From the IMG/VR virus record IMGVR_UViG_3300002835_000875, positions 1 through 27,849 of that record: 27,849 nt of DNA. One strand, written 5' to 3'. The notes under the pieces were generated by a model that did no database searches, was not told the DNA's origin, and worked only from the letters and a program-made list of their open reading frames with translations. The position numbers and the translations under genes were made by a program. The stretch comes from a virus. Numbering within the stretch: position 1 is the stretch's first letter; each line of letters starts with the position of its first letter. Of the stretch, positions 7,705-15,976 are shown in pieces.

Positions 7705-10191
7705 TTATAGTTTAAACCATTCAACTCCGTTGGTCATAAATTTGTGTGCTTTTTTGTTTTCTATCTCAAATGATTCTGAGTTCGTGCTATCAAATACATC
7801 AAGTTTTCCGCTATGATTATTGTAAATTGTTATTTCAATTGATTTATTTGTTTCGAAATTATATCCACTTGCTGGCGTAGGTAAGTAAACATCCTCTGTT
7901 ATTACGCAGAATTGAGTCGTGTTGTTTAATACACCTTCGGTCGAATCGCTCACTATGGCTACATATTGAGATTCCTTTTCTACAAACTCGCCGTTGTTAT
8001 AATATTGCAATGTCGGCATTTGCTCACCACCACCAATAGTTCCAATTCCACCATTGCTAGTTCCTTGTGTTGGAACAAATACAGGTGCAACCTTTAACTT
8101 TAAAAATTCGCACTTGGCAGGTTCATCAGAGTTTAAATCTGTTGTTATTTTATAAAGTCTGTAGTACTGCCTATCTATCAAATATGAATCTCTAAATGAT
8201 ATATTTTGCAAATCAACATTTGACAAGTGAACCGAACACTTTAAAATCTTTGAATCCTTGTCGGTAATTTCTTCAATTGATTTTTTCCAATACTTATTGT
8301 ACAAATTATTGTTTGTTAATAGTGGTCTTGTTCCTGCACCAAAGTAGATTGTTTCAGGCATTCCAAAACTTAAATCAAAAGTAGGATTAGCAACATTATC
8401 TAAATGGCCTGCATACGCAAATGTGCTTCTAATTGTTGGTGTTATATTTCCCAATAAATAAGTGCCACTAATAGTTGGAACTAATCCGCCATAATATAAA
8501 ATTCTTGGTTTGGCTGCTGTTGCTTGCCTTATGTTGTCGGCATTAAAAAATCTAATCTTGCTTATAGTTCTATCATTATTACTTGCGTCTGCTAATGGCG
8601 TTGGCGCAAATGGTAATTCTATTTTTTTTACTTCTGTCAAAAAATCATTTGATACAGTTACACGCTTAAAACCATATTCGTTTTCGTATTGCTCCAAATA
8701 TTTAGTGTTATACTCATCCTTATCTTTTTGATAATGAAATTCAAGTGATTTCCATTGCAACGCGCCCATAGGCTCAAGATTGTATTCTTTAGATACGTCA
8801 ACCTTTTGTGTTAAGTCAATAACGTTAGAACTATAAAAATCATCCCTTGGTTCAATAATTAATTTTTTATCATCGGTTGGATCTGGTTGAAAATAAAGAT
8901 TAAACATTTTGATTAATCCTTTTAAAAAATCAGCTTGCTTTAGTTGTTTTGGCAACGAATTTGCAAGTTGAATGTTTGTGCCTAAATTATAAACTCCATC
9001 CGAGCTATTGAAGAATGATGAACCTGCGTTGAATCTAATTTGTATGTTAGCAGGCGTATTTAAATTTTTAAAAGTTATTACATCAAAATCAACATAAACT
9101 ATATCGCCATCTTCTAAATAACTTAAAGGACTTTGCCCGTTATATTTAAAATTAAATGTGCTATTTGTAGTAATTGAACCAGTCCAATTTATTCTGAATT
9201 GGTCTGCAAATAAAGCGGTTATTACTCCTCCTCTATCTCTTAAAATTGATATATCAAACATTACAACATCATTGGTATATGATGATCCGCCAATGTATTT
9301 AACTGTCATATCAAGTTCTGCTCTAAAAATATAATTTCCTAAGTACCCTGATGGCACTGTCCACGAATTACTAGCTATTCCTGCTGGAACTGAATTTTTA
9401 ATTATGTTTGGAAATAAAATTTTAGTTTGCAAACCAGTTGTGGTCATTGTTATAAATGAACTTGCAGCATTAAATGCAACTTCAAATAACCTATCTTCAA
9501 CTTCACTTTGTGTCATCCTAAATCCATCGCCAGTGTATGGCATTATTAAGGATTTAAAAATTGTTGATTCAAAAAAATTGCTGCGAAATCTATAGCCAGC
9601 ATCTTTAAATATTGCATCAACCAAACTTTTGATATAAGTCGCAGGAAATGTTTCCTTGTAATAATAAAATTGCTCGTTTGTCGAATAACCTCTATCAATT
9701 AATGGGTAAACATAGCCTACTCCAATAGCAGCAGTCCAAGATGCGTCAATGTTAGTTCCATTCCAAGTGTGATTATAAGCAGATAGGTTTAATTCTGTCA
9801 GCATTTTATCGCCTAAATCTTGAAATAGGTTTGCATTTCTGCCAATTACTACAATATCATAGGTTACGTTTTGTTCGTCTTCAATTTTAATATTTGTTAA
9901 TTGCAATAAACCTCTCATTTGAGGTATGCCATCACGAAATAATATGCAGTTTACTTTTATATTTGGATTAAATCCGCCACTTATAACAGAATTATTGACC
10001 TCAAATATGTTTGAAAATATAGTGTTGTTGTTATGTGTGCCAGGAATAGTAATCGTTCTAGTGAAATCCGATGTGCGTTGGTCAGGTTCTTGTATGTCAA
10101 CAATAGATTTTTCTAGCTGAATAGGAACGTTATCAAACAAGTCTATGTTATAGTAGGTTGTTGCACTGTATATTTTTAATTCGGTTCTCAT
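7705..10191 (-). CDS. Large tail tip / hub protein candidate
   Basis: The 828-residue, beta-rich protein begins MRTELKIYSATTYYNIDLFD and contains RTSDFTRTITIPGTHNNN near residues 38-55, followed by NIFEVN and GFNPNIKV. This pattern is known to me from large tail proteins of Bacteroidota phages whose N-terminal region resembles the hub (gp27-like) fold at the tail tip. The C-terminus is a run of short strands ending in HKFMTNGVEWFKL, which may be a small receptor-contact or carbohydrate-binding module. It overlaps the preceding gene by ATGA, so the pair is translated together, and the tape measure follows after six bases. A tail fibre or baseplate wedge role cannot be excluded. Confidence 0.65.
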   Translation of the reverse strand: MRTELKIYSATTYYNIDLFDNVPIQLEKSIVDIQEPDQRTSDFTRTITIPGTHNNNTIFSNIFEVNNSVISGGFNPNIKVNCILFRDGIPQMRGLLQLTNIKIEDEQNVTYDIVVIGRNANLFQDLGDKMLTELNLSAYNHTWNGTNIDASWTAAIGVGYVYPLIDRGYSTNEQFYYYKETFPATYIKSLVDAIFKDAGYRFRSNFFESTIFKSLIMPYTGDGFRMTQSEVEDRLFEVAFNAASSFITMTTTGLQTKILFPNIIKNSVPAGIASNSWTVPSGYLGNYIFRAELDMTVKYIGGSSYTNDVVMFDISILRDRGGVITALFADQFRINWTGSITTNSTFNFKYNGQSPLSYLEDGDIVYVDFDVITFKNLNTPANIQIRFNAGSSFFNSSDGVYNLGTNIQLANSLPKQLKQADFLKGLIKMFNLYFQPDPTDDKKLIIEPRDDFYSSNVIDLTQKVDVSKEYNLEPMGALQWKSLEFHYQKDKDEYNTKYLEQYENEYGFKRVTVSNDFLTEVKKIELPFAPTPLADASNNDRTISKIRFFNADNIRQATAAKPRILYYGGLVPTISGTYLLGNITPTIRSTFAYAGHLDNVANPTFDLSFGMPETIYFGAGTRPLLTNNNLYNKYWKKSIEEITDKDSKILKCSVHLSNVDLQNISFRDSYLIDRQYYRLYKITTDLNSDEPAKCEFLKLKVAPVFVPTQGTSNGGIGTIGGGEQMPTLQYYNNGEFVEKESQYVAIVSDSTEGVLNNTTQFCVITEDVYLPTPASGYNFETNKSIEITIYNNHSGKLDVFDSTNSESFEIENKKAHKFMTNGVEWFKL

Positions 10192-11339
10192 AGTGATTGT
10201 CTGTAGCGATTATAAGTTAAATCAAATCTAATTGAAAGGTTGTGCAATGCTCTGCCGTTCATGTACTTTTTAACATCGTATGCGCTATCTGATAAGTTGA
10301 TTGGAACAAAAGTATTATCTTCTCTTTCTAACATCACAATTGGTGATTCTAATAAAGACTTCATCCAAACGCTTTCGTCATCGCTCAACCAATCAGATGT
10401 ACATAACACATTATCTTTTATAGTCGTGTTGTATGTTGTTATTAATCGCGTGTTGGCAGTATAACCCAAAGGTGTTATCTTCTTAAATTGTGAGCGATCA
10501 ATTGATTCGCTTTCTTGGCTTACTTTATTAAAGTTGTAAGAATCCCAGCCACCCAAGTTATTTAACCAATGTAATCTGTATATTGGGAACTTTTCTTGAC
10601 AACTATTAACTGCAACCCTTATCGTTGCTACAACTGCTGTAGAATTATCGTAAAGTTCTACATCATAAAATCCGTTGGCTAATACTGCGGTGTCTAATCC
10701 TTGCAAGACAATTTCAGACCATAACACGCTAATGTTATAAACATATTGATTTGCAACAGATGTAGATGCGACTATGTATTCTGGAAGGCCACTTAATACC
10801 TTTCCTGAATCAACAACCGCACTTGGATCGTAATAGCTTAAGAATAAATCTTGCCCTTCCTTTATTGTGATTGAGTTATTTTTTAATAAATAACCAAAAG
10901 TTGAAACATTATAACTTGCCATAATGTTTGGTGTGAATTGCTCAAAATCAAATATTGAATTTAAAGCATACTTACTTCCTGACGTTGGGTTGCGTGTTAA
11001 GTTGGCAAATACAGTTGGAACTGTGGCCACGTCATACAACTCGCCAAACTGAACAAAATATGCAACCTGTGAATTGCTATTAAATGCCCACGTTGCCGAA
11101 TATACGTTTGCCATATCATAAGTAACATAGTTCTTAATTACAGGACTTATATCAATTGTGATTCCAGTTGAACCAGGTTGCTTTGGGAATAGCAATCTTG
11201 ACACTAAAGTTCCTGCAACATAAACATCAGCAATAAAGTTGAAGTTAGGTTCTGCCGTTCTTGTTGATGTTATACTAAATAACATTTGATTATATGCAGG
11301 TTGTGTTGTATTTGGACTGCTTACTACTGTTATGCTCAT
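10188..11339 (-). CDS. Tail tip protein candidate (Dit-like position)
   Basis: The 383-residue protein is beta-rich. It has FNFIADVYVAGTLVSRL near residues 34-50 and IYRLHWLNNLGGWDSYNF near 253-270, a segment that recurs in an unknown family of Bacteroidota phage tail proteins. The C-terminal quarter (SDWLSDDESVWMKSLLESP, then an aspartate/asparagine-rich end) is also typical of that family. It lies between the tail completion gene and the large hub candidate, sharing ATGA overlaps with both, so a distal tail or baseplate role is the natural reading. This is a positional and recalled-family inference; there is no enzyme motif. Confidence 0.6.
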   Translation of the reverse strand: MSITVVSSPNTTQPAYNQMLFSITSTRTAEPNFNFIADVYVAGTLVSRLLFPKQPGSTGITIDISPVIKNYVTYDMANVYSATWAFNSNSQVAYFVQFGELYDVATVPTVFANLTRNPTSGSKYALNSIFDFEQFTPNIMASYNVSTFGYLLKNNSITIKEGQDLFLSYYDPSAVVDSGKVLSGLPEYIVASTSVANQYVYNISVLWSEIVLQGLDTAVLANGFYDVELYDNSTAVVATIRVAVNSCQEKFPIYRLHWLNNLGGWDSYNFNKVSQESESIDRSQFKKITPLGYTANTRLITTYNTTIKDNVLCTSDWLSDDESVWMKSLLESPIVMLEREDNTFVPINLSDSAYDVKKYMNGRALHNLSIRFDLTYNRYRQSL

Positions 11340-11983
11340 TTGATGCTATTTATTATATTGATTTTGATTGTTTGACCTAGTGCAACTTTAACATCGTTTC
11401 TTAGTTGTTTATTTCTTTGGTCATTTAATGCTTTGGCTAAAAAGTTTTTTGGTTCAATACCTCCGATTTTAGTCATTACTGCTAATTGTTTTGCTACAGT
11501 AATATTATCTTTTATTCCTTGTATTTTACTTTTACCTTTTCTGCTTAAAGTGATATTGTTTACTTGTTTTATTCCTGCTCTTGCTGCCCAATTCATAAAC
11601 GATTTAATCATTTTTTTAGGAACTCCAAGGTTTCTAAATTTATATTTTGATTCGTTTGGTGGTTTAATAGGCTGCTTTTTTTTAGCTGAATGCTTTAACC
11701 CTTTTACTCCGTAATTTACAAACTTCCAATAATATTCACTTGTCACCACTTTAACCGAAACCGAATTTGGTTTTTGTACTGGCATTGATTCCATTGAACT
11801 TGCTAATGTGCTTGCGCTTCCTGATTTAGATGTAAGTTTGATTTGATTAGACATCAATTTTATATTTTCATTGCAGTGAGCAACAAGAATATCAGTAAGA
11901 ACATTGCCCGATGCAGTTGCAAAGTCTTCTGTGCTTTGCCCATACTTCTTACCCAACGCTCTTAATGCGGCATCATTAGCCAT
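11336..11983 (-). CDS. Tail completion / neck protein candidate (gp10-like)
   Basis: A basic 215-residue protein. An N-terminal helical region is followed by a central segment VTSEYYWKFVNYGVKG, which resembles the EYG/NYGT element of HK97 gp10-type tail completion proteins. The C-terminal half is very rich in lysine and arginine (HSAKKKQPIKPP, SRKGKSKIQGIK). The start at 11983 overlaps the end of the chaperone extension by eight bases, and an AAAGGATGA stretch lies just upstream, one of the few plausible Shine-Dalgarno sites in the window. Gp10-like proteins close the head-proximal end of the tail tube. Position in the tail operon agrees. Alternative: an unrelated DNA- or neck-binding protein. 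Confidence 0.55.
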   Translation of the reverse strand: MANDAALRALGKKYGQSTEDFATASGNVLTDILVAHCNENIKLMSNQIKLTSKSGSASTLASSMESMPVQKPNSVSVKVVTSEYYWKFVNYGVKGLKHSAKKKQPIKPPNESKYKFRNLGVPKKMIKSFMNWAARAGIKQVNNITLSRKGKSKIQGIKDNITVAKQLAVMTKIGGIEPKNFLAKALNDQRNKQLRNDVKVALGQTIKINIINSIK

Positions 11984-12239
11984 TTCTTTTCATCCTTTCA
12001 ATTTCTGCTTTATCGCTTTCGCCTTTGTCTTTCATAAACGAAACAGTGTTCAATAATTCAATCACATTTAAATTAAAATAATAATCCCACTTTTGCCTGT
12101 CGTTGTTTGACATATCGTTTATGGTTGCAATCCAACCCCATTTATCTCTAAATGATCCCCCACTTCCTTCACTACCTTCTCCGCTTCCGCTATCAAATAA
12201 GTTTGAATATTGTCGGTTAATGTCTTGAAGTACTCGCAA
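11976..12239 (-). CDS. Tail chaperone extension (gpT-like), read by -1 frameshift
   Basis: This frame has no ATG at its 5' end; the first possible start is a TTG lying inside the T run, with no ribosome site. It is in the -1 frame relative to the preceding gene and overlaps its last 40 codons. It begins with a Ser/Gly linker (SGSGEGSEGSGGS), then a compact helical domain with FRDKWGWIATIND and DYYFNLNVIELLN, in the manner of the T domain of lambda-type tail chaperones. The natural product is a fusion: 162 residues of the upstream protein plus these 87, with the TTG read as Leu, giving 249 residues. Such fusions recruit tube protein to the tape measure during tail assembly. A separate 87-residue protein is unlikely. 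Confidence 0.82.
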   Translation of the reverse strand: MRVLQDINRQYSNLFDSGSGEGSEGSGGSFRDKWGWIATINDMSNNDRQKWDYYFNLNVIELLNTVSFMKDKGESDKAEIERMKRNG

Positions 12240-12724
12240 AAAAAAACATAGATAGGATAAACCTGTGCCATTTTTAATTCGTTCTTGAATGTTTCCGCGC
12301 GTTCTTTGTGATTATTTCCATCGTAAGGTAATTCTTTACCATACCAATTTACTTCAACGGCTATTGATGCTAAAACGTTGTGAATGTTTTTTTCAATCTT
12401 AGCTTCGTCTTTTAAAAAGTGCATTGAATCGATGTATTGAGAACCTAGTAAATCTTGTGTTCTCCATTTTAAAATCCACTTTTTGCCACCTGCTTTAAGT
12501 TTCATGTTGACTTTTCCACCTTCAGGTATTTCGGCAATTCTATCTAGCTTTTCAAGTCTTGAAATTAATTCGCCAATTGGTAATGCTTCTGCCCATTCAA
12601 GACTCTGCCCACTGACTTCGGCAAGCATTTTCATCTTCCTAATCAGTGGGTCAGATTCAAGTTCTGCAATTAGTTTTAATTGCAAATATTGTTTAATTGT
12701 TAGTTGGTCGTATGATGTGATCAT
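12119..12724 (-). CDS. Tail assembly chaperone (gpG-like)
   Basis: The 201-residue helical protein (MITSYDQLTIKQYLQLKLI at the start, GGKKWILKWRT near the middle) is the short product of the tail chaperone pair. It comes directly after terminase and before the tail completion gene. Codons 160-162 read GTT TTT TTT at a nine-T run, where ribosomes can slip back by one to join the frame ending at 11976. Without slippage translation continues for 39 more residues to a TAA at 12119-12121. The leader contains TATATATTAAA four bases before the ATG. Sequence similarity to lambda gpG is not visible; the call rests on gene size, position before tail genes and the frameshift arrangement. Confidence 0.78.
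   Translation of the reverse strand: MITSYDQLTIKQYLQLKLIAELESDPLIRKMKMLAEVSGQSLEWAEALPIGELISRLEKLDRIAEIPEGGKVNMKLKAGGKKWILKWRTQDLLGSQYIDSMHFLKDEAKIEKNIHNVLASIAVEVNWYGKELPYDGNNHKERAETFKNELKMAQVYPIYVFFCEYFKTLTDNIQTYLIAEAEKVVKEVGDHLEINGVGLQP
12238..12247 (-). promoter_or_regulatory. -1 ribosomal frameshift site (T9 slippery run)
   Basis: On the minus strand the sequence is G followed by nine T, then GC. In the upstream frame it reads GTT TTT TTT TGC, so a T TTT TTT heptamer is in the correct register for -1 slippage. The -1 frame is open through the site and on to 11976. Transcriptional slippage on the T run is an alternative that would give the same fusion. No strong downstream hairpin is obvious by eye. 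Confidence 0.82.
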
Positions 12725-12741
12725 TTGTTTAATATATAATT

Positions 12742-13917
12742 TTACACGTTTATTGTTGCATATTTTCCACTGGCTCTATTCGTCAAATGAATTAACGCAA
12801 CATATCTTAAAGGATCAATCAAATGGTTGAAGTTATCAATTGGCTTGCCTGTTTGCTTTCCTTCTTTGTCGGTTTCCCAAACATAACCGCGCAATTCTTT
12901 AATTAAATTTACACTTGACTTGGTTACCATCAAATCGTTTCGCTTCAAAATGTCAATGCCTATCTTTATTGAGTCTGGCCCTTTTATCGCACCACGCACA
13001 TTAAACCCCTGCCGCCTTAGTTCCTCGATTGATTTAGGTTCTGCACTATCGCAAATCAACTCATTGCGATTAAATGACATGGCTTTTAAAAAGTTACCAA
13101 TATCGTTATTAGTCATGTTGGTTCTATGCAACAATTCATCAACCCAAATCTTGCCATCGTGTTTATAAACTGCAATTAATGTTGTCGGATCATTCGTAAA
13201 ACCAAAATCCATTGCGTGGGCAATTAATTTAGCATCCTCAGGGATTTTATCTACTTGTTTCCAATTATCAATAACAACACCTTGAACCGAACCAATCTGA
13301 CCTAATCCATAAACAGTCCACCAATTAGACCAATAAGAAGATGTTAACGCTTTTGTTTCTGCTTGCTCTATGTCGTGAATAATAGTTGCAGGCAACGCCT
13401 CGTTATCTTTATAAGTTAAAATTAAATGCTGTGAATCGCCATCTTGCATTAACTCAGTATGCGCCCAAAATTCTGATGTTGGATTAAAGTCTAAATAAAC
13501 ATCGCCACTTGTACGGATAGCTAATTGGTGATAGCTTTCAAAATCAATGTTGTTTGCCTCATTAATATAAAGCACGTTCCTTCTTGCACCTCGCAATTTG
13601 CTTTCTTGCTCTGCGCTAAAGAATTCAATATAACTTCCGTTAACAAATCGATATGTTAATAATGACCTGTTCCAATTCGCATCAACATAACGGCCTGTCC
13701 ATTCCATTATCTTTAAAAAGTCCTTCATTGCGCCACGTCTTAGATGCGGTATGGTTTCGGACACAACAGATATTTCCAAGCCAGGTGTTTTGCAAGCCTT
13801 GTCAATTAGTATTGGTAAGATTCCAAATGTCTTGCCTGCACTTGTTCCGCCTTGAATGATTTTCTTTCTAGCCGTTAATGCTAGAATCCGATTAATTGCC
13901 GTTGTCCGTTTGAACAT
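12742..13917 (-). CDS. terL: Terminase large subunit
   Basis: The 391-residue protein has both halves of a DNA-packaging motor. The ATPase part shows Walker A GGTSAGKT at residues 23-30, Walker B VLYINE at 115-120 with the catalytic glutamate, and the coupling segment DFNPT at 143-147. The nuclease part shows the three expected acidic positions: Asp237 in AMDFGFTNDPT, Asp290 in LICDSAEPKS, and Asp368 in NHLIDPLRY. This is the PBSX-type/Terminase_3 layout. It pumps DNA into the prohead through the portal and cuts genome ends. The start lies inside the end of the small subunit gene (26-base overlap), so the two are co-translated. The C-terminus is complete. Confidence 0.97.
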   Translation of the reverse strand: MFKRTTAINRILALTARKKIIQGGTSAGKTFGILPILIDKACKTPGLEISVVSETIPHLRRGAMKDFLKIMEWTGRYVDANWNRSLLTYRFVNGSYIEFFSAEQESKLRGARRNVLYINEANNIDFESYHQLAIRTSGDVYLDFNPTSEFWAHTELMQDGDSQHLILTYKDNEALPATIIHDIEQAETKALTSSYWSNWWTVYGLGQIGSVQGVVIDNWKQVDKIPEDAKLIAHAMDFGFTNDPTTLIAVYKHDGKIWVDELLHRTNMTNNDIGNFLKAMSFNRNELICDSAEPKSIEELRRQGFNVRGAIKGPDSIKIGIDILKRNDLMVTKSSVNLIKELRGYVWETDKEGKQTGKPIDNFNHLIDPLRYVALIHLTNRASGKYATINV

Positions 13918-14320
13918 CTGGAAACAATGGTTGCTCTTTCATGACTACTTCGCTTTTATCAGTCAATCCGTTTAGTCTTGCAGTAATGCTTTGGCTATAA
14001 ATGCCAACCATACCACCTTCGATTTGGTCGTTCTTAACTTTCCTTTTAATATGCGAACAAACCTCAATGAAATCGTTGTAAAATTCGCCTCTATTATCAA
14101 AGTAATTCCTGATGCTTTTAACACCATTCTCGTAACACCAACAATAAAAGCCATCCATTGTCAATGGTTTCTCTTTATCTCGATAAACAGCGTTGCCATC
14201 CTTACCAACATAATCCTGTACCTTCTTTGGGTTTGATTTTACCAACTCTAAGTATACATTGAACATGTCAAGTATCTCGTTTGGATCGTTTATTTGCTTT
14301 GTGCCTATAGGTCTTGCCAT
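13892..14320 (-). CDS. terS: Terminase small subunit
   Basis: The best start is the ATG at 14320 (MARPIGTKQINDPNEI), giving 142 residues. A longer frame reaches up to 14371 but would add residues that overlap the glycosyltransferase end and are not typical of the family. The ATG is preceded by TATATATTATAAC. The body contains KPLTMDGFYCWCYENGV and YFDNRGEFYNDF, and ends in SITARLNGLTDKSEV, as in GP3-type DNA-packaging proteins. It recognises the phage DNA and recruits the large subunit, encoded directly downstream with an overlap. The family assignment is from recall but strongly supported by the neighbour. Confidence 0.88.
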   Translation of the reverse strand: MARPIGTKQINDPNEILDMFNVYLELVKSNPKKVQDYVGKDGNAVYRDKEKPLTMDGFYCWCYENGVKSIRNYFDNRGEFYNDFIEVCSHIKRKVKNDQIEGGMVGIYSQSITARLNGLTDKSEVVMKEQPLFPDVQTDNGN

Positions 14321-14321
14321 G

Positions 14322-14936
14322 TTATAATATATAAATATGCTCCATATTTGCTTTACCATTACCATGCACAAAAGTGGGCATAGTGAATTGAGGTGTTAAT
14401 AACCTTTTACCATTAATCTCATAATCTTTGTTTAAAGTAATTCCGCACAAACTCATAAACACATCTTGTTCATAATCTAATTGCAGGTTATTACTCAAAA
14501 CCCAATCGGTCATTATTCGTTGATCATCGTCACTATTGCTAACGTTTGTTTTTTGCATCAAACTTTTAAATAAATCAGCAGTCATGTAATAGCTTCCACT
14601 ATTTGCAAACTTGAATCGGCTTTTAGTATGTGGGTAATGCTCGAATCGTTCAGCATCAGGCCAACAATTTATTTCGGTTGAAATTAAACTATCACTAACA
14701 ATATTTAATTCACTTGGTTTTCCCATTGCATAGGTATCGTAACCATCTAAAAAAATGAATCGTTTAATGTCTGGATTCTGCATTAAGTATTCATAGGTCT
14801 GATTTAGCTTAGTTCCAAACCCTCGCCAACTTGCTTGGATAATTTCGTAATCGTAACCTTGTTTTTGCAAAGAACGCTCTAATTGGTGCGCTCTGCTTCG
14901 GTCATCACAAACCGATATAATTTTTAATGCTTCCAT
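14322..14936 (-). CDS. Glycosyltransferase, procollagen-lysine glucosyltransferase (PLOD)-like
   Basis: The 204-residue protein matches the GT domain found in PLOD enzymes and related viral proteins. It has FIFLDGYDTYA at 60-70 with the metal-binding D64/D67 pair, FKFANSGSYYM at 108-118, DDDQ at 136-139, DYEQDVFMSL near 154-162 and FVHGNGK at 189-195. These correspond to the sugar-nucleotide and Mn-binding elements of that family. It would transfer a hexose from a UDP-sugar; the acceptor is unknown. The start overlaps the upstream GT2 gene by 32 bases and the stop is one base before the small terminase start, so it is locked into the late operon. There is no signal peptide, so it acts in the cytoplasm. 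Confidence 0.85.
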   Translation of the reverse strand: MEALKIISVCDDRSRAHQLERSLQKQGYDYEIIQASWRGFGTKLNQTYEYLMQNPDIKRFIFLDGYDTYAMGKPSELNIVSDSLISTEINCWPDAERFEHYPHTKSRFKFANSGSYYMTADLFKSLMQKTNVSNSDDDQRIMTDWVLSNNLQLDYEQDVFMSLCGITLNKDYEINGKRLLTPQFTMPTFVHGNGKANMEHIYIL

Positions 14937-15678
14937 TTATTAATCCGTTTTTCATTTCGTTAAATTCTTTCATTCTATAACTCGCTTCATCGCGTTTCCA
15001 TTGCGTGTAATTGTTTCCACCTTCGTCTAAATGATCAATTTCGATGTGAGGTAAAAAACAATTCTTGAATCCTGCCAACTTACTTCGCACACTCATGATG
15101 GTATCGTCAAAGCCATACAAGCCTGGCTGCATTAATCCGCCTATTTTGTCAATCAATCTATAATTATGCAGTACACATGTACCCATTACTCCGCTAACGT
15201 CTTCAACTATTATCCAAGGTTGCCCATTTTGATGCGGTAACATACGCAAAGTTGATTTAAATTCGTCATGCCTGCTTGGACTTTCAAGCAAATCCTTTCT
15301 TTTTAATCCTAACAAGCCAATTAATGGATCACGTTCAACTGCTTGTTCTAATTCATCAACCCAACCAACGCTAAGAATATCAACGTCATTGTCAATCTTA
15401 ATTAAATGTTCTTTTGGTTTGCGTAATGCCCATGCTTTATTGATAGCTTTGGCAGTTCCTATGTTTTCATCCAACTCAATTACATCAACATTTCTATTCG
15501 TGCAAGTTAAAAACTCGCTAATAATATGCTTTGTTTCTTGGCATGAATTATTATCAACTATAATCAATCGATTGCAATCCAGATCCACTGTTTGGTAAAT
15601 AGTGTTTAATGTTTTGTGAGTGTATTTGCTCCTGCCATTTTCTTCGGTATCGTGTACCGCCATTGCAATTAACGCCAT
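14905..15678 (-). CDS. Family 2 glycosyltransferase (GT-A)
   Basis: The 257-residue protein has a clear GT2 layout: VDNNS at 41-45, the nucleotide-binding NIGTAKAINKA at 72-82, the metal-binding DND at 96-98 (IKIDNDVDI), and an acceptor-side segment GLYGFDDTIM followed by HLDEGGN near the C-terminus. It would move a sugar from a nucleotide donor to an unknown acceptor. No membrane segment follows the catalytic domain, so it is soluble. It sits in a run of three late-operon glycosyltransferases with a small unknown protein upstream and the PLOD-like enzyme overlapping downstream. Confidence 0.88.
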   Translation of the reverse strand: MALIAMAVHDTEENGRSKYTHKTLNTIYQTVDLDCNRLIIVDNNSCQETKHIISEFLTCTNRNVDVIELDENIGTAKAINKAWALRKPKEHLIKIDNDVDILSVGWVDELEQAVERDPLIGLLGLKRKDLLESPSRHDEFKSTLRMLPHQNGQPWIIVEDVSGVMGTCVLHNYRLIDKIGGLMQPGLYGFDDTIMSVRSKLAGFKNCFLPHIEIDHLDEGGNNYTQWKRDEASYRMKEFNEMKNGLINGSIKNYIGL

Positions 15679-15679
15679 A

Positions 15680-15976
15680 CTATTTACCGACTGGCCTCCC
15701 TACTTTAGGCTTCTTTGGATTTTCAATCAATTGCTTTTCGTAATTAGTCAACCATCTGCCCATGTCACTAATTGCGTTAATATTGCAACCACTACATCCA
15801 CCTGGTCTTATACCTGTGATGTTATGTATTAAAGATTTAATTTCAAGTAACTGTTGAGGCTGCCCAACCCAATCCGATTCGTTTTGGAATATCTTAATCA
15901 ATTCGTAAATGGTGAATCGATGGCCTTCATCGGTTCTGATTTTGTTGTAAATTTCTTCGTATGTCATTAGGTTCAT
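15680..15976 (-). CDS. Small conserved protein, unknown function
   Basis: A 98-residue protein with YELIKIFQNESDW, a glycine/cysteine turn GGCSGCN near residue 60 and a basic C-terminus PKVGRPVGK that looks like an AT-hook-type DNA contact. Two cysteines three residues apart are too few for a zinc site on their own. The gene overlaps the membrane protein gene by ATGA and ends one base before the GT2 gene. An alternative start three codons downstream (MTYEE) is possible. It may be a partner of the neighbouring glycosyltransferases, but nothing in the sequence proves this. Confidence 0.65.
   Translation of the reverse strand: MNLMTYEEIYNKIRTDEGHRFTIYELIKIFQNESDWVGQPQQLLEIKSLIHNITGIRPGGCSGCNINAISDMGRWLTNYEKQLIENPKKPKVGRPVGK

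Noticed and set aside
11976-12239. Independent 87-residue gene starting at TTG
   Set aside because: The TTG is inside the nine-T slippery run, lacks any leader signal and the frame is open further upstream; a frameshift product explains it better.
14321-14371. Extended N-terminus for the small terminase subunit
   Set aside because: The extra 17 residues come from reading through the end of the upstream gene and its A/T leader; the ATG at 14320 gives the usual family start.
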